A stretch of DNA of 64,000 nucleotides from an uncultured Massilia sp. (GTDB lineage: Bacteria; Pseudomonadota; Gammaproteobacteria; Burkholderiales; Burkholderiaceae_D), in assembly GCF_913773735.1 (NCBI RefSeq), contig NZ_CAJYEB010000010.1, positions 1 through 64,000 of the forward strand, read 5' to 3'. The notes under the pieces are model-generated. The model was given only the letters and a program-made list of their open reading frames with translations, was not told the DNA's origin and searched no databases. Each line of letters starts with the position of its first letter. Position 1 is the first letter of the stretch. This document shows positions 1-7,490 of this stretch, piece by piece. Position numbers and translations under genes: made by a program.

Positions 1-1440
1 AATAGCACTACGCCGCAATTCACCGGCACCGGCACCAGCGGCGACACCGTCACGCTGTACGACACCGACGGCACGACCGTGCTCGGCAGCGCCGTGGTGA
101 ACGGCGGCAAGTGGAGCATCACCAGCAGCACGCTGGACGACGGCGCGCATACCTTGACCGTCAAGCAGGCCAACGTGGCCGGTACGAGTTCGGCCGCCAG
201 CACTGCCGTGACCTTCACCATCGACACCAGCGTGCCGGCTGCGCCGTCCACGCCGGCGATGACGGCCGGGACGGACACGGGTCTTTCCAGTTCGGATGGC
301 GTCACCAGCAATACGACGCCGGTGTTCACCGGCACCGGCGAAATCGGCGCCACGGTCACGCTGTACGACACCAATGGCAGCACGGTGTTGGGCAATGCCA
401 CCGTCGACGGCAGCGGCAAGTGGAGCATTACCAGCAGCACGCTGTCGCAGGGCATGCACCAGGTGACGGCCAAGCAGGTCGATGCCGCCGGTAACGCGTC
501 GGCCGCCGGCGGCGCGCTGTTCGTGGAAATCGACACCACGGCGCCGGACGCACCGGATGCGCCGGCACTGAGCGCGGGCAGCGACAGCGGCGTCGCCGGC
601 GACCTGCTCACCAACGTCGCCACGCCGGTCGTCACCGGCATGGCCGAGGGCAATGCCAAGGTCAGGCTGTACGACACCGATGGCACCACGCTGCTGGGCA
701 CCACCACGGCCGACGGCACCGGCAAGTGGAGCATCACGAGTTCCACGCTGAGCAGCGGCAGCCACACCCTGACGGTCAAGCAGACGGACTTGGCGGGCAA
801 TGTCTCCAAGGCCAGCACGGGACTGACGCTCGAGATCGACACGTCGACGCCGGCGGCGCCGGGCGCGCCCGTGCTGGCGGCCGCCAGTGACAGCGGCGCC
901 GCGGGCGACGACCGCACCAATGTCTCGACGCCGCAATTCACCGGTACCGGCACCAGCGGCGACACCGTCAAACTGTACGACACCGACGGCACGACCGTGC
1001 TCGGCAGCGCCGTGGTGGACGGCGGCGGCAAGTGGAGCATCACCAGCACGGCGCTGGCGGACGGCCCGCACACCTTGACCGTCAAGCAGTCGAACGCGGC
1101 CGGCACCAGTTCGGCCGCCAGCACGGGCCTTGCCGTCACCATCGATACCAGCGTGCCGGCCACCCTGTCCGCGCCGGTCCTGGCGCCTGCCAGCGACAGC
1201 GGCGCCGCCGGCGACGGCATCACCAACGCCACCAAGCCGGTCTTCACCGGTACCGGCGTGTCCGGCAACCTGGTCACCGTGTACGATACCGACGGCGTCA
1301 CCGTGCTGGGCAGCGGCACGGTCGACGGCGACGGCAACTGGCGCGTCACCAGCAGCGCGCTGGCCGAGGGCATGCACGCGATCAGCGCCACGCAGACCAA
1401 TGCGGCCGGCACGGTCTCCCTGGCGAGCAGCGCCTACAGC
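1..1440 (+). repeat. Tandem 306-bp coding repeats (Ig-like modules)
   Basis: The conserved Trp codon of the GKW/GNW motif recurs at nt 112, 421, 727, 1033 and 1339, a period of 309, 306, 306 and 306 bp. Copies are similar at the DNA level (for example 'accgacggcacgaccgtgct' occurs at both 64 and 988). This suggests recent duplication or gene conversion and makes copy number prone to change. Confidence 0.85.
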
Positions 1441-3018
1441 GTGACGGTAGACGCCACCGCGCCCGCCAACCTCAAGCTGTCCAACGGCTCGGTATTCAAC
1501 ACCGGCGCCGCCAACGCGCTCGTCGGCAGCCTCAGTGCGACCGATGCGGTCACGCTCGGCTACGCGCTGGTGGCCGGCAGCGGCGATACCGGGAATGCCT
1601 CCTTCAACATCGACGGCGGCAACCTGCGCCTGAGCAATCCGGCGCAGACCCCGGCCGGCAGCTACAGCGTGCGGGTGCAGGTGACGGATGCCGCCGGCAA
1701 CAGCTACCAGCAAGTGCTGAGCGTGGTCGTGGTCGAACCCACGTCGACGCAAGTCTCCACGGTGGATGGCGTGCAGGTCCAGGTCACGCCGGTCGCGCTG
1801 CCGGGCGGCGGCACCGGCACGGCGGTGGTGGTGCCGGTGATCGGGGCCGACCGCACGGACACCGACGCCGCCTCTTCGAACGCCGACATTCCGCTGGTGG
1901 GTGCCGGCACCGGTGCCGCCCTGGTGGCGCACGTGCCGGTCGGTGTGGGCCTGCAGTCCAGCGGCGGTGCCGGCCAGCAGGCCGGCACGGCGCAGGACGT
2001 GCTGGTCGGCGCCATCCTGGCGCGCACGGCGGACAACACGGCGCAAGACCAGGCCCACCTGACCGGCAACGGCAAGGGTTTCCTGGCGCAGTTGCCGGCC
2101 AGCCAGCAGTTGCTGGTGAATACCGTGGTGGTGGAAGGCGGCGGCGCCGCGCCGCTGGTCCTGTCCGGCGCCGGCGGCACGCAGCAGACCGCGCTGGTGA
2201 TCGATACCACCGGCGCCGCCAACGGCCAGGTCACGCTGGAAAACGTGTCGTTCGCGGCCCTGGTGGGCAAGGGCACCCTGAGCGGCGCGACCGACGGCCA
2301 GGTGCTGTCCGGCGACGCGGCGGCCCAGCATTTCGTGGTCGGCGGCGTCACCACGTCCACCGTGCACAGCGGCGGCGGCGACGACGTGCTGGAACTGACC
2401 GCCGCGGCGGCGTCGACCGGCACGGCGATCCCGGGCGGGCGGGCCGACACCGCGTCGCCGCGCGCCCTGCTGCTCGACGGCGGCACCGGCGCCGACACCG
2501 TCCAGCTGGGCCGCAACCAGGCCGACTACACGGTGGCGCGCAGCGACGGCCACGTGGTGGTGACGGACAAGGTCAGCGGCGTGGTCGCCACGCTCGTGAA
2601 CGTCGAAGCGATCCACTTCGCCGATGCGACCCTGCAGCTGGACAGCCGCGCCGAACTCGGCACGTTGGCGGCGCTGTACCAGCACGTGCTGGGCCGCCAG
2701 GCCGACGTGGCGGGCTTCGAGTTCTGGGGCGCCAACCAGGGCGGGCACGCCGCCAGCCTGGGCGAGATCGCGGTCGGCATCCTGGGTTCGGCCGAAAGCG
2801 TGGCACGTGGAAATGTGCTGGATGGCAATGCGGGACATGACGTCGGCCTGTTGTACCAGGCCCTGTTCGGCCGCGCGGCCGACGCGGCCGGCGCCGCGTT
2901 CTGGACCGACGCCATGGCGCATGGCGCCACGCTGGCCCAGGTGGCGGACGGCATGCTGGCCTCGGCCGAGACGGCGGCGCATACGCTGGACGCGACGAAC
3001 TGGAACCTGTTCTTCTGA
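1..3018 (+). CDS. Large Ig-like repeat adhesin, C-terminal part (5' end outside window)
   Basis: The reading frame is open from the first base, so only the C-terminal part of a giant surface or secreted protein is present. It has about five near-identical Ig-like repeats of about 102 residues, each carrying motifs such as TPVFTGTG, LYDTDGTTVLG and GKWSITSS, spaced 306-309 bp. A cadherin-like segment follows, then a Gly/Ala-rich region with an RTX-like GGGDDVLEL stretch (about nt 2365-2395) and NVEAIHFADATL, then two DUF4214-type units (LYQHVLGRQAD and LYQALFGRAAD, about nt 2670-2990). Proteins of this build are usually type I-secreted biofilm adhesins or S-layer-associated proteins; that role is inferred. 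No secretion genes are visible. A terminator follows at once. Confidence 0.85.
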   Translation, partial: NSTTPQFTGTGTSGDTVTLYDTDGTTVLGSAVVNGGKWSITSSTLDDGAHTLTVKQANVAGTSSAASTAVTFTIDTSVPAAPSTPAMTAGTDTGLSSSDGVTSNTTPVFTGTGEIGATVTLYDTNGSTVLGNATVDGSGKWSITSSTLSQGMHQVTAKQVDAAGNASAAGGALFVEIDTTAPDAPDAPALSAGSDSGVAGDLLTNVATPVVTGMAEGNAKVRLYDTDGTTLLGTTTADGTGKWSITSSTLSSGSHTLTVKQTDLAGNVSKASTGLTLEIDTSTPAAPGAPVLAAASDSGAAGDDRTNVSTPQFTGTGTSGDTVKLYDTDGTTVLGSAVVDGGGKWSITSTALADGPHTLTVKQSNAAGTSSAASTGLAVTIDTSVPATLSAPVLAPASDSGAAGDGITNATKPVFTGTGVSGNLVTVYDTDGVTVLGSGTVDGDGNWRVTSSALAEGMHAISATQTNAAGTVSLASSAYSVTVDATAPANLKLSNGSVFNTGAANALVGSLSATDAVTLGYALVAGSGDTGNASFNIDGGNLRLSNPAQTPAGSYSVRVQVTDAAGNSYQQVLSVVVVEPTSTQVSTVDGVQVQVTPVALPGGGTGTAVVVPVIGADRTDTDAASSNADIPLVGAGTGAALVAHVPVGVGLQSSGGAGQQAGTAQDVLVGAILARTADNTAQDQAHLTGNGKGFLAQLPASQQLLVNTVVVEGGGAAPLVLSGAGGTQQTALVIDTTGAANGQVTLENVSFAALVGKGTLSGATDGQVLSGDAAAQHFVVGGVTTSTVHSGGGDDVLELTAAAASTGTAIPGGRADTASPRALLLDGGTGADTVQLGRNQADYTVARSDGHVVVTDKVSGVVATLVNVEAIHFADATLQLDSRAELGTLAALYQHVLGRQADVAGFEFWGANQGGHAASLGEIAVGILGSAESVARGNVLDGNAGHDVGLLYQALFGRAADAAGAAFWTDAMAHGATLAQVADGMLASAETAAHTLDATNWNLFF

Positions 3019-3050
3019 TGCCGCGCTGATCCGCTTCGGGATCGCTTGCA

Positions 3051-3084
3051 AACCCCGGTCCTCCTAGAAGACCGGGGTTTTTTT
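3051..3084 (+). terminator. Rho-independent terminator of the adhesin gene
   Basis: A 10-bp stem, aaccccggtc / gaccggggtt, with a 9-nt loop is followed by seven T. It lies 33 bp after the adhesin stop codon. Confidence 0.9.
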
Positions 3085-3188
3085 CATGGTCGGGCGCCGC
3101 CGCGCATCCGGCCATGGTTGAAAAGCAAGCACTCAGCCATCATCTGGCGTGCATCCATACCATCCAACCACCATCCAGGAGCAAGCTC

Positions 3189-4130
3189 GTGGAATACAAG
3201 GATTATTACCAGACACTTGGCGTCGACAAGGCCGCATCGCAAGCCGACATCAAGAAGGCCTACCGCAAACTGGTGCGGCAATACCACCCGGACGTCAGCA
3301 AGCACAAGGATGCCGACGCCAAGACCAAGGAACTCAACGAAGCCTACGACGTGCTGGGCGACGCGGAAAAGCGCGCCGCCTACGACGAGCTCGGCAAGGC
3401 GCCGCGTGGCGGACAGGGCGGTTTCCAGCCGCCGCCGGACTGGGGCACCCAGTTCGACTTTGCCGGCGCCGGCAGCGACGACTTCTTCAACGACCTGTTC
3501 GCCCACGTTGGCCGCCGCACGCGCGCCGGCGGGGCGGGCGCCGGCGCCGGTGGAGGATTCCGCATGCCCGGCGAGGACGTCCACGCGACGATCACCATCG
3601 ACCTGCGCGACGCCTACCAGGGGGCCACGCGCACGATCGCCCTGCGCGTGCCACGGCACGACGAGCAGGGCCGCACGACCATGCAGGAGAAGACGCTCAG
3701 CGTGAACATCCCGAAAGGGGTAACGCCGGGCCAGCAGCTGCGCCTGTCCGGCCAGGGCCATCCCGGCGCCGGCGGCGGCGCCAGCGGCGACTTGTACCTG
3801 GAGATCCAGTTCGCACCCGATGCGCGCTACCGCGTCGAGGGGACGCACGTCTACCAGAACGTGCCGGTGACGCCCTGGGAGGCGGCGCTGGGCGCGTCGA
3901 TCCCGGTGCAGACGCCGTCCGGCACGGTCGAGGTGACGGTGCCGCCCGGCTCGCAGGGCGGGCGCAAGCTGCGCCTGAAGGGACGCGGCATCCCGGCGGC
4001 GCAGCCGGGCGACCTGTACCTGATCCTGGAGGTCGTGCTGCCGCCGGCCAGCAGCGAGCGTGCGCGCGCGCTGTACGAGCAGATGGCGCGCGACCTGGCC
4101 TTCAATCCCCGTGAACGAGTAGGAGCATAA
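3189..4130 (+). CDS. cbpA: Curved-DNA-binding DnaJ-family co-chaperone CbpA
   Basis: Cytoplasmic J-domain co-chaperone that stimulates DnaK. The N-terminal J domain starts MEYKDYYQTLGV and carries the HPD signature at residues 33-35. A Gly-rich linker follows, then two C-terminal beta-sandwich substrate-binding domains (from about residue 130). The Cys-rich zinc-finger region of DnaJ is absent, as expected for CbpA (E. coli CbpA is about 306 residues; this is 313). I chose the GTG start because AGGAG lies 7 nt upstream and translation then begins exactly at the J domain; an ATG further upstream would add an unrelated tail. cbpM follows after 3 bp. Confidence 0.93.
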   Translation: MEYKDYYQTLGVDKAASQADIKKAYRKLVRQYHPDVSKHKDADAKTKELNEAYDVLGDAEKRAAYDELGKAPRGGQGGFQPPPDWGTQFDFAGAGSDDFFNDLFAHVGRRTRAGGAGAGAGGGFRMPGEDVHATITIDLRDAYQGATRTIALRVPRHDEQGRTTMQEKTLSVNIPKGVTPGQQLRLSGQGHPGAGGGASGDLYLEIQFAPDARYRVEGTHVYQNVPVTPWEAALGASIPVQTPSGTVEVTVPPGSQGGRKLRLKGRGIPAAQPGDLYLILEVVLPPASSERARALYEQMARDLAFNPRERVGA

Positions 4131-4133
4131 GCG

Positions 4134-4454
4134 ATGGAACAGACGACGAGCCTGAGCGGCGTCCTGCTGGAGGACGCCGCGCTGACCCTGGAAGAACTGG
4201 CGCGCGCCTGCGACGTCGAACCCGACTGGGTGGTGCGCCACGTGCACGCCGGCGTGCTGGGCGGCGAGCCGGTGGTCGCCACCGTGCAGGTGACGAGCTG
4301 GCGCTTTCGCAGCAACGACCTGGCGCGCGCGCGCCGCCTGCTGCGGGTCGAGCGCGATTTCGACGCCAACGAAGACCTGGCGGCGCTGGTGGTCGACATG
4401 ACGGACGAGATCCGGCGCCTGCGGGCGCGCCTGCGGGTGCTCGGGATCGAGTGA
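4134..4454 (+). CDS. cbpM: Chaperone modulator CbpM
   Basis: A 106-residue MerR-like helix-turn-helix protein of the CbpM family, which binds the J domain of CbpA and inhibits its co-chaperone and DNA-binding activity. The segment LTLEELARACDVEPDWVVRH is the recognisable HTH-like core, and the C-terminus (DMTDEIRRLRARLRVLG) is helical. AGGAG lies 8 nt before the ATG and overlaps the end of cbpA, so the two are co-transcribed and made together. The cbpA-cbpM pairing supports both assignments. Confidence 0.92.
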   Translation: MEQTTSLSGVLLEDAALTLEELARACDVEPDWVVRHVHAGVLGGEPVVATVQVTSWRFRSNDLARARRLLRVERDFDANEDLAALVVDMTDEIRRLRARLRVLGIE

Positions 4455-4476
4455 GCCGCCGGTAGTGCGGACGGTG

Positions 4477-4546
4477 ATGGTGGGCTCGGGGAGTCCACCC
4501 TACGGCATCTCGGCGGACCGTAGGGTGGGCACCCCGTGCCCACCAT
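4477..4546. repeat. Intergenic palindromic repeat (GTAGGGTGGGC family), copy 1
   Basis: Two inverted arms, ATGGTGGGC...CCACCCTACGG and CCGTAGGGTGGGC...GCCCACCAT, form a long hairpin after cbpM. Related cores occur in at least five other gaps of this window. It is not a coding feature; it may act as a transcript-end hairpin or a REP-like element. Confidence 0.7.
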
Positions 4547-4610
4547 CCACGCAGGCGCTACGCGATCACCGGAACGGACCGTCCACACGGCCAGTCCAGC
4601 CAACCCCGGC

Positions 4611-4641
4611 CTTGCGATAGAATCGACCCAACTATCGCAAG
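4611..4641 (+). promoter_or_regulatory. Perfect inverted repeat at the mntH start (candidate operator or RNA hairpin)
   Basis: CTTGCGATAG (4611-4620) and its exact complement CTATCGCAAG (4632-4641) are separated by 11 nt and end 5 nt before the mntH ATG. The left arm overlaps a TAGAAT -10-like hexamer. Mn-dependent repressors (MntR/Mur) of other bacteria bind palindromes near mntH, so an operator is plausible. A hairpin covering the ribosome-binding zone is the alternative. The 10-bp match is seen; the function is inferred. Confidence 0.6.
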
Positions 4642-4646
4642 CGCCC

Positions 4647-5999
4647 ATGTTCAAGCTCCCCACCACCGCCACCGCCCCGTTCTGCCCGTCCGAAGTCTCC
4701 GGTACCGTCGCCGTCCCGGACGGCATCCCGTTCTGGAAGAAAGTCCTGCGCTACGCCGGCCCCGGCCTGCTCGTCTCGGTCGGCTACATGGATCCCGGCA
4801 ACTGGGCCACCGCCATCCAGGGCGGCTCCCAGTTCGGCTACGACCTGCTGTTCGTCGTGGTCCTGTCCAGCCTGGCCGCCATCGTGCTGCAATGCCTGAG
4901 CGCGCGCCTGGGCCTGGTCACCGGCAAGGACCTGGCCGTGCATTGCCGCGAGCAATACCACCCGCACGCGGCCAAGGGATTGTGGGTGTTCGCCGAACTG
5001 TCGATCGTCGCCTGCGACCTGGCCGAGGTGCTCGGCTGCGCGCTCGCCTTCCACCTGCTGCTGGGCGTCTCGCTGCCCGCGGGCGTGGCGCTGACCGCGC
5101 TCGACACGCTGATCGTGCTCGGCCTGAAGGGCAAGGGCTTCCGCCAGCTGGAAGCGATCGTGCTGGGCCTGATCGCCACCATCGGCATCTGCCTGTTCGC
5201 CGAGCTGGCGCTGGTCAAGCCCGACCTGCACGCGGTGCTGGCGGGCGTCGTGCCCTCGCTGCAGAAGATCGCCGACCGCGACGCCCTGTACCTCGCCATC
5301 GGCATCCTCGGCGCCACCGTGATGCCGCACAACCTCTACCTGCACTCCTCGGTGGTGCAGACGCGCGTCGTGCGCCGCGGCGCCGGTTCCGGTCCCGGCG
5401 CCGCTCCCGGCGCAACGGCGCGCCTGCAGGAAGCGATCGGCATGTCGCGCATCGACACCATCGTCTCGCTGGGCCTGGCGCTGTTCATCAACGGCGCCAT
5501 CCTGGTGCTGGCCGCGGCCGCGTTCCACAAGCCGGGCGGCGGCAACGTGATGGAGATCGACCAGGCCTACTACCTGCTGGCGCCGGTGGCCGGCACCGCG
5601 CTGGCGGCGGTCCTGTTCGGCCTGGCGCTGCTGGCGTCCGGCCAGAGCTCGACCTTCACCGGCACCATCGCCGGCCAGGTCATCATGGAAGGCTTCCTGC
5701 AGCTCAGGATTCCCTGCTGGCAACGACGCCTGATCACGCGCGGCCTGGCGCTGGCCCCGGCCATGGTCGGCGTGCTGACGCTGGGCGACCATGCGGTCGG
5801 CACGATGCTGGTCGGCAGCCAGGTCGTGCTGAGCCTGCAATTGCCGTTCGCGATGTATCCGCTGATCCGGCTGACCGGACGGCGCGACCTGATGGGCGGG
5901 TTCGCGAATGCCTGGTGGACGGCGGCGCTGTCCTGGTGCCTGTTCGTCGTGATTTCCTGCGCGAACATGTGGATGGTGTGGCAGGCCGTCGGCGGCTGA
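4647..5999 (+). CDS. mntH: NRAMP-family Mn2+/H+ transporter MntH
   Basis: Inner-membrane proton-coupled divalent metal (Mn2+, also Fe2+) importer of 450 residues with about 11 hydrophobic helices. The family metal-binding signatures are both present: DPGN in TM1 (residues 49-52) and MPHN in TM6 (226-229). The TM8 region is GQSSTFTGTIAGQ. The frame is open further upstream, but the methionine at 4647 begins the conserved protein and the residues before it look like translated repeat and palindrome DNA. No clear Shine-Dalgarno is visible, because the inverted repeat occupies that position. A role in manganese supply and oxidative-stress tolerance follows from the family. Confidence 0.93.
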   Translation: MFKLPTTATAPFCPSEVSGTVAVPDGIPFWKKVLRYAGPGLLVSVGYMDPGNWATAIQGGSQFGYDLLFVVVLSSLAAIVLQCLSARLGLVTGKDLAVHCREQYHPHAAKGLWVFAELSIVACDLAEVLGCALAFHLLLGVSLPAGVALTALDTLIVLGLKGKGFRQLEAIVLGLIATIGICLFAELALVKPDLHAVLAGVVPSLQKIADRDALYLAIGILGATVMPHNLYLHSSVVQTRVVRRGAGSGPGAAPGATARLQEAIGMSRIDTIVSLGLALFINGAILVLAAAAFHKPGGGNVMEIDQAYYLLAPVAGTALAAVLFGLALLASGQSSTFTGTIAGQVIMEGFLQLRIPCWQRRLITRGLALAPAMVGVLTLGDHAVGTMLVGSQVVLSLQLPFAMYPLIRLTGRRDLMGGFANAWWTAALSWCLFVVISCANMWMVWQAVGG

Positions 6000-6089
6000 G
6001 CGCCACGCATGCGCGCGCCGCCGCCAGGCGCACGCATCTACAATCGGATCTCCCGCTAGCCCATTCACCAACGCTAACAAGGAGTTCAC

Positions 6090-6659
6090 ATGGCACAAGC
6101 ACAAGCACAGGCCCTGCAGGGCAAACGCGTCGCGATCCTGATGACCGACGGCGTCGAACAGGTCGAATACACCGAACCGCGCAGCTTCCTCGAGCAGCAG
6201 GGCGCCCAGGTCACGCTGGTCTCGCCCAAGTCCACCGGCGACGAGATCCAGGGCTTCGACCACCTCACCCCGGACAAGAAGTTCAAGGTCGAGCTCGACG
6301 TGCGCGATGCCCGTCCGGCCGATTTCGACGCGCTGGTGCTGCCGGGTGGCGTCGCCAACCCGGACCAGCTGCGCCTGTCGATGGAAGCGATCACCTTCAT
6401 CCGCGAGTTCGGGCGCGAGAACAAGCCGATCGCCGCGATCTGCCATGGTCCGTGGACGCTGATCGACGCCGACCTCGTCAACGGCAAGAAGGTCACCAGC
6501 TGGCCGACGCTGCAGCTCGACCTGCAGAACGCCGGCGCCGAGTGGTCGGACGAGCAGGTGGTCGTCGACGGCAAGCTCGTCACCAGCCGCAAGCCGGACG
6601 ACATCCCGGCCTTCAACCAGGCCATCCTCGACGAGCTGAAGGGCCAGACGAAGCATTGA
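6090..6659 (+). CDS. PfpI/DJ-1 superfamily protein (YhbO-like), copy A
   Basis: 189-residue class I glutamine-amidotransferase-like protein of the PfpI subgroup. The nucleophile elbow AAICHGPW has Cys118-His119, and a conserved Glu lies in TDGVEQ (residue 23). Relatives are described as stress proteins with protease, glyoxalase or deglycase activity, and which applies here cannot be read from sequence. AAGGAG lies just upstream of the ATG. A second, closely similar gene follows 83 bp downstream. Confidence 0.88.
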   Translation: MAQAQAQALQGKRVAILMTDGVEQVEYTEPRSFLEQQGAQVTLVSPKSTGDEIQGFDHLTPDKKFKVELDVRDARPADFDALVLPGGVANPDQLRLSMEAITFIREFGRENKPIAAICHGPWTLIDADLVNGKKVTSWPTLQLDLQNAGAEWSDEQVVVDGKLVTSRKPDDIPAFNQAILDELKGQTKH

Positions 6660-6742
6660 CCCCGGCGCGCCGTGCGCCGCCATCGCCGCGTCGTGCCTAG
6701 AATGGATGGTCATGGATGACCGTCCGCGGTCGAGGAGGTGTG

Positions 6743-7330
6743 ATGGAACAACTGTCCAGCAAGCCCCTGGAGGGCAAGCGCGTCGCCATGCTGATGACGG
6801 ATGGCGTCGAACAGATCGAGTACACGAGCCCGCGCGCCTATCTCGAGGAGCGCGGCGCCACCGTCGTGCTGCTGGCGCCCAAGCCGGCGGGCGCCACCGT
6901 CCAGGGCTTCCACCACCTGCAGCCGGCCGATACGTTCCGCGTCGAGCTGGACGTGGCCGATGCCCGGCCCATGGATTTCGACGCCCTGGTGCTGCCGGGC
7001 GGCGTCGCCAACCCGGACCAGTTGCGCATGAGCCGCGCCGCCATCGATTTCATCCGCGACTTCGACGTCGAGGACAAGATGGTGGCGGCCATCTGCCACG
7101 GCCCCTGGACGCTGATCGACGCCGGCATCGCCCAGGCCAAGCACCTGACCAGCTGGCCCAGCCTGAAGCGCGACCTCCTCAACGCGGGCGCCGAATGGAC
7201 CGACGAGGCGGTGGTGATCGACGCCCGGCTCGTCACCAGCCGCAAGCCGGACGACTTGCCGGCGTTTAACGATGCGATCTTCAAGGAGCTGATGGTGGCG
7301 GCGGGGACGGATCCGGGGCCGACGTCCTGA
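6743..7330 (+). CDS. PfpI/DJ-1 superfamily protein, copy B (tandem paralogue)
   Basis: 195-residue paralogue of the preceding gene, sharing blocks such as MTDGVEQIEYT, VLPGGVANPDQLR, AAICHGPWTLIDA and LVTSRKPDD. The catalytic Cys118-His119 pair is kept at the same positions. An ATG 27 bp upstream is also in frame, but AGGAGG at 6733-6738 points to the ATG at 6743. Divergence is spread along the whole length, so the duplication is not recent. A TAGAAT hexamer about 45 bp upstream may be its own -10 element. Confidence 0.87.
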   Translation: MEQLSSKPLEGKRVAMLMTDGVEQIEYTSPRAYLEERGATVVLLAPKPAGATVQGFHHLQPADTFRVELDVADARPMDFDALVLPGGVANPDQLRMSRAAIDFIRDFDVEDKMVAAICHGPWTLIDAGIAQAKHLTSWPSLKRDLLNAGAEWTDEAVVIDARLVTSRKPDDLPAFNDAIFKELMVAAGTDPGPTS

Positions 7331-7490
7331 ACGATACGGTCCAGCCCCGCTGGCTGCAGGCTGGCTGCCGAGATATCCCTGCCGGCTCGTACGCCCGTTC
7401 AGGCAGGATCGTTGCCCATGCTTCGCCACGGCGCATGGCCTGGAAGCCTCCCGGGCTCCGGCGCAACGGCCGGAGCGACGCCGCTACCGC

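Noticed and set aside
4632..6713. Long minus-strand open frame opposite mntH and the PfpI genes
   Set aside because: It has no recognisable domains, is rich in Arg/Gln/His/Asp as expected for the antisense of GC-rich genes, and runs across three real genes and their gaps.
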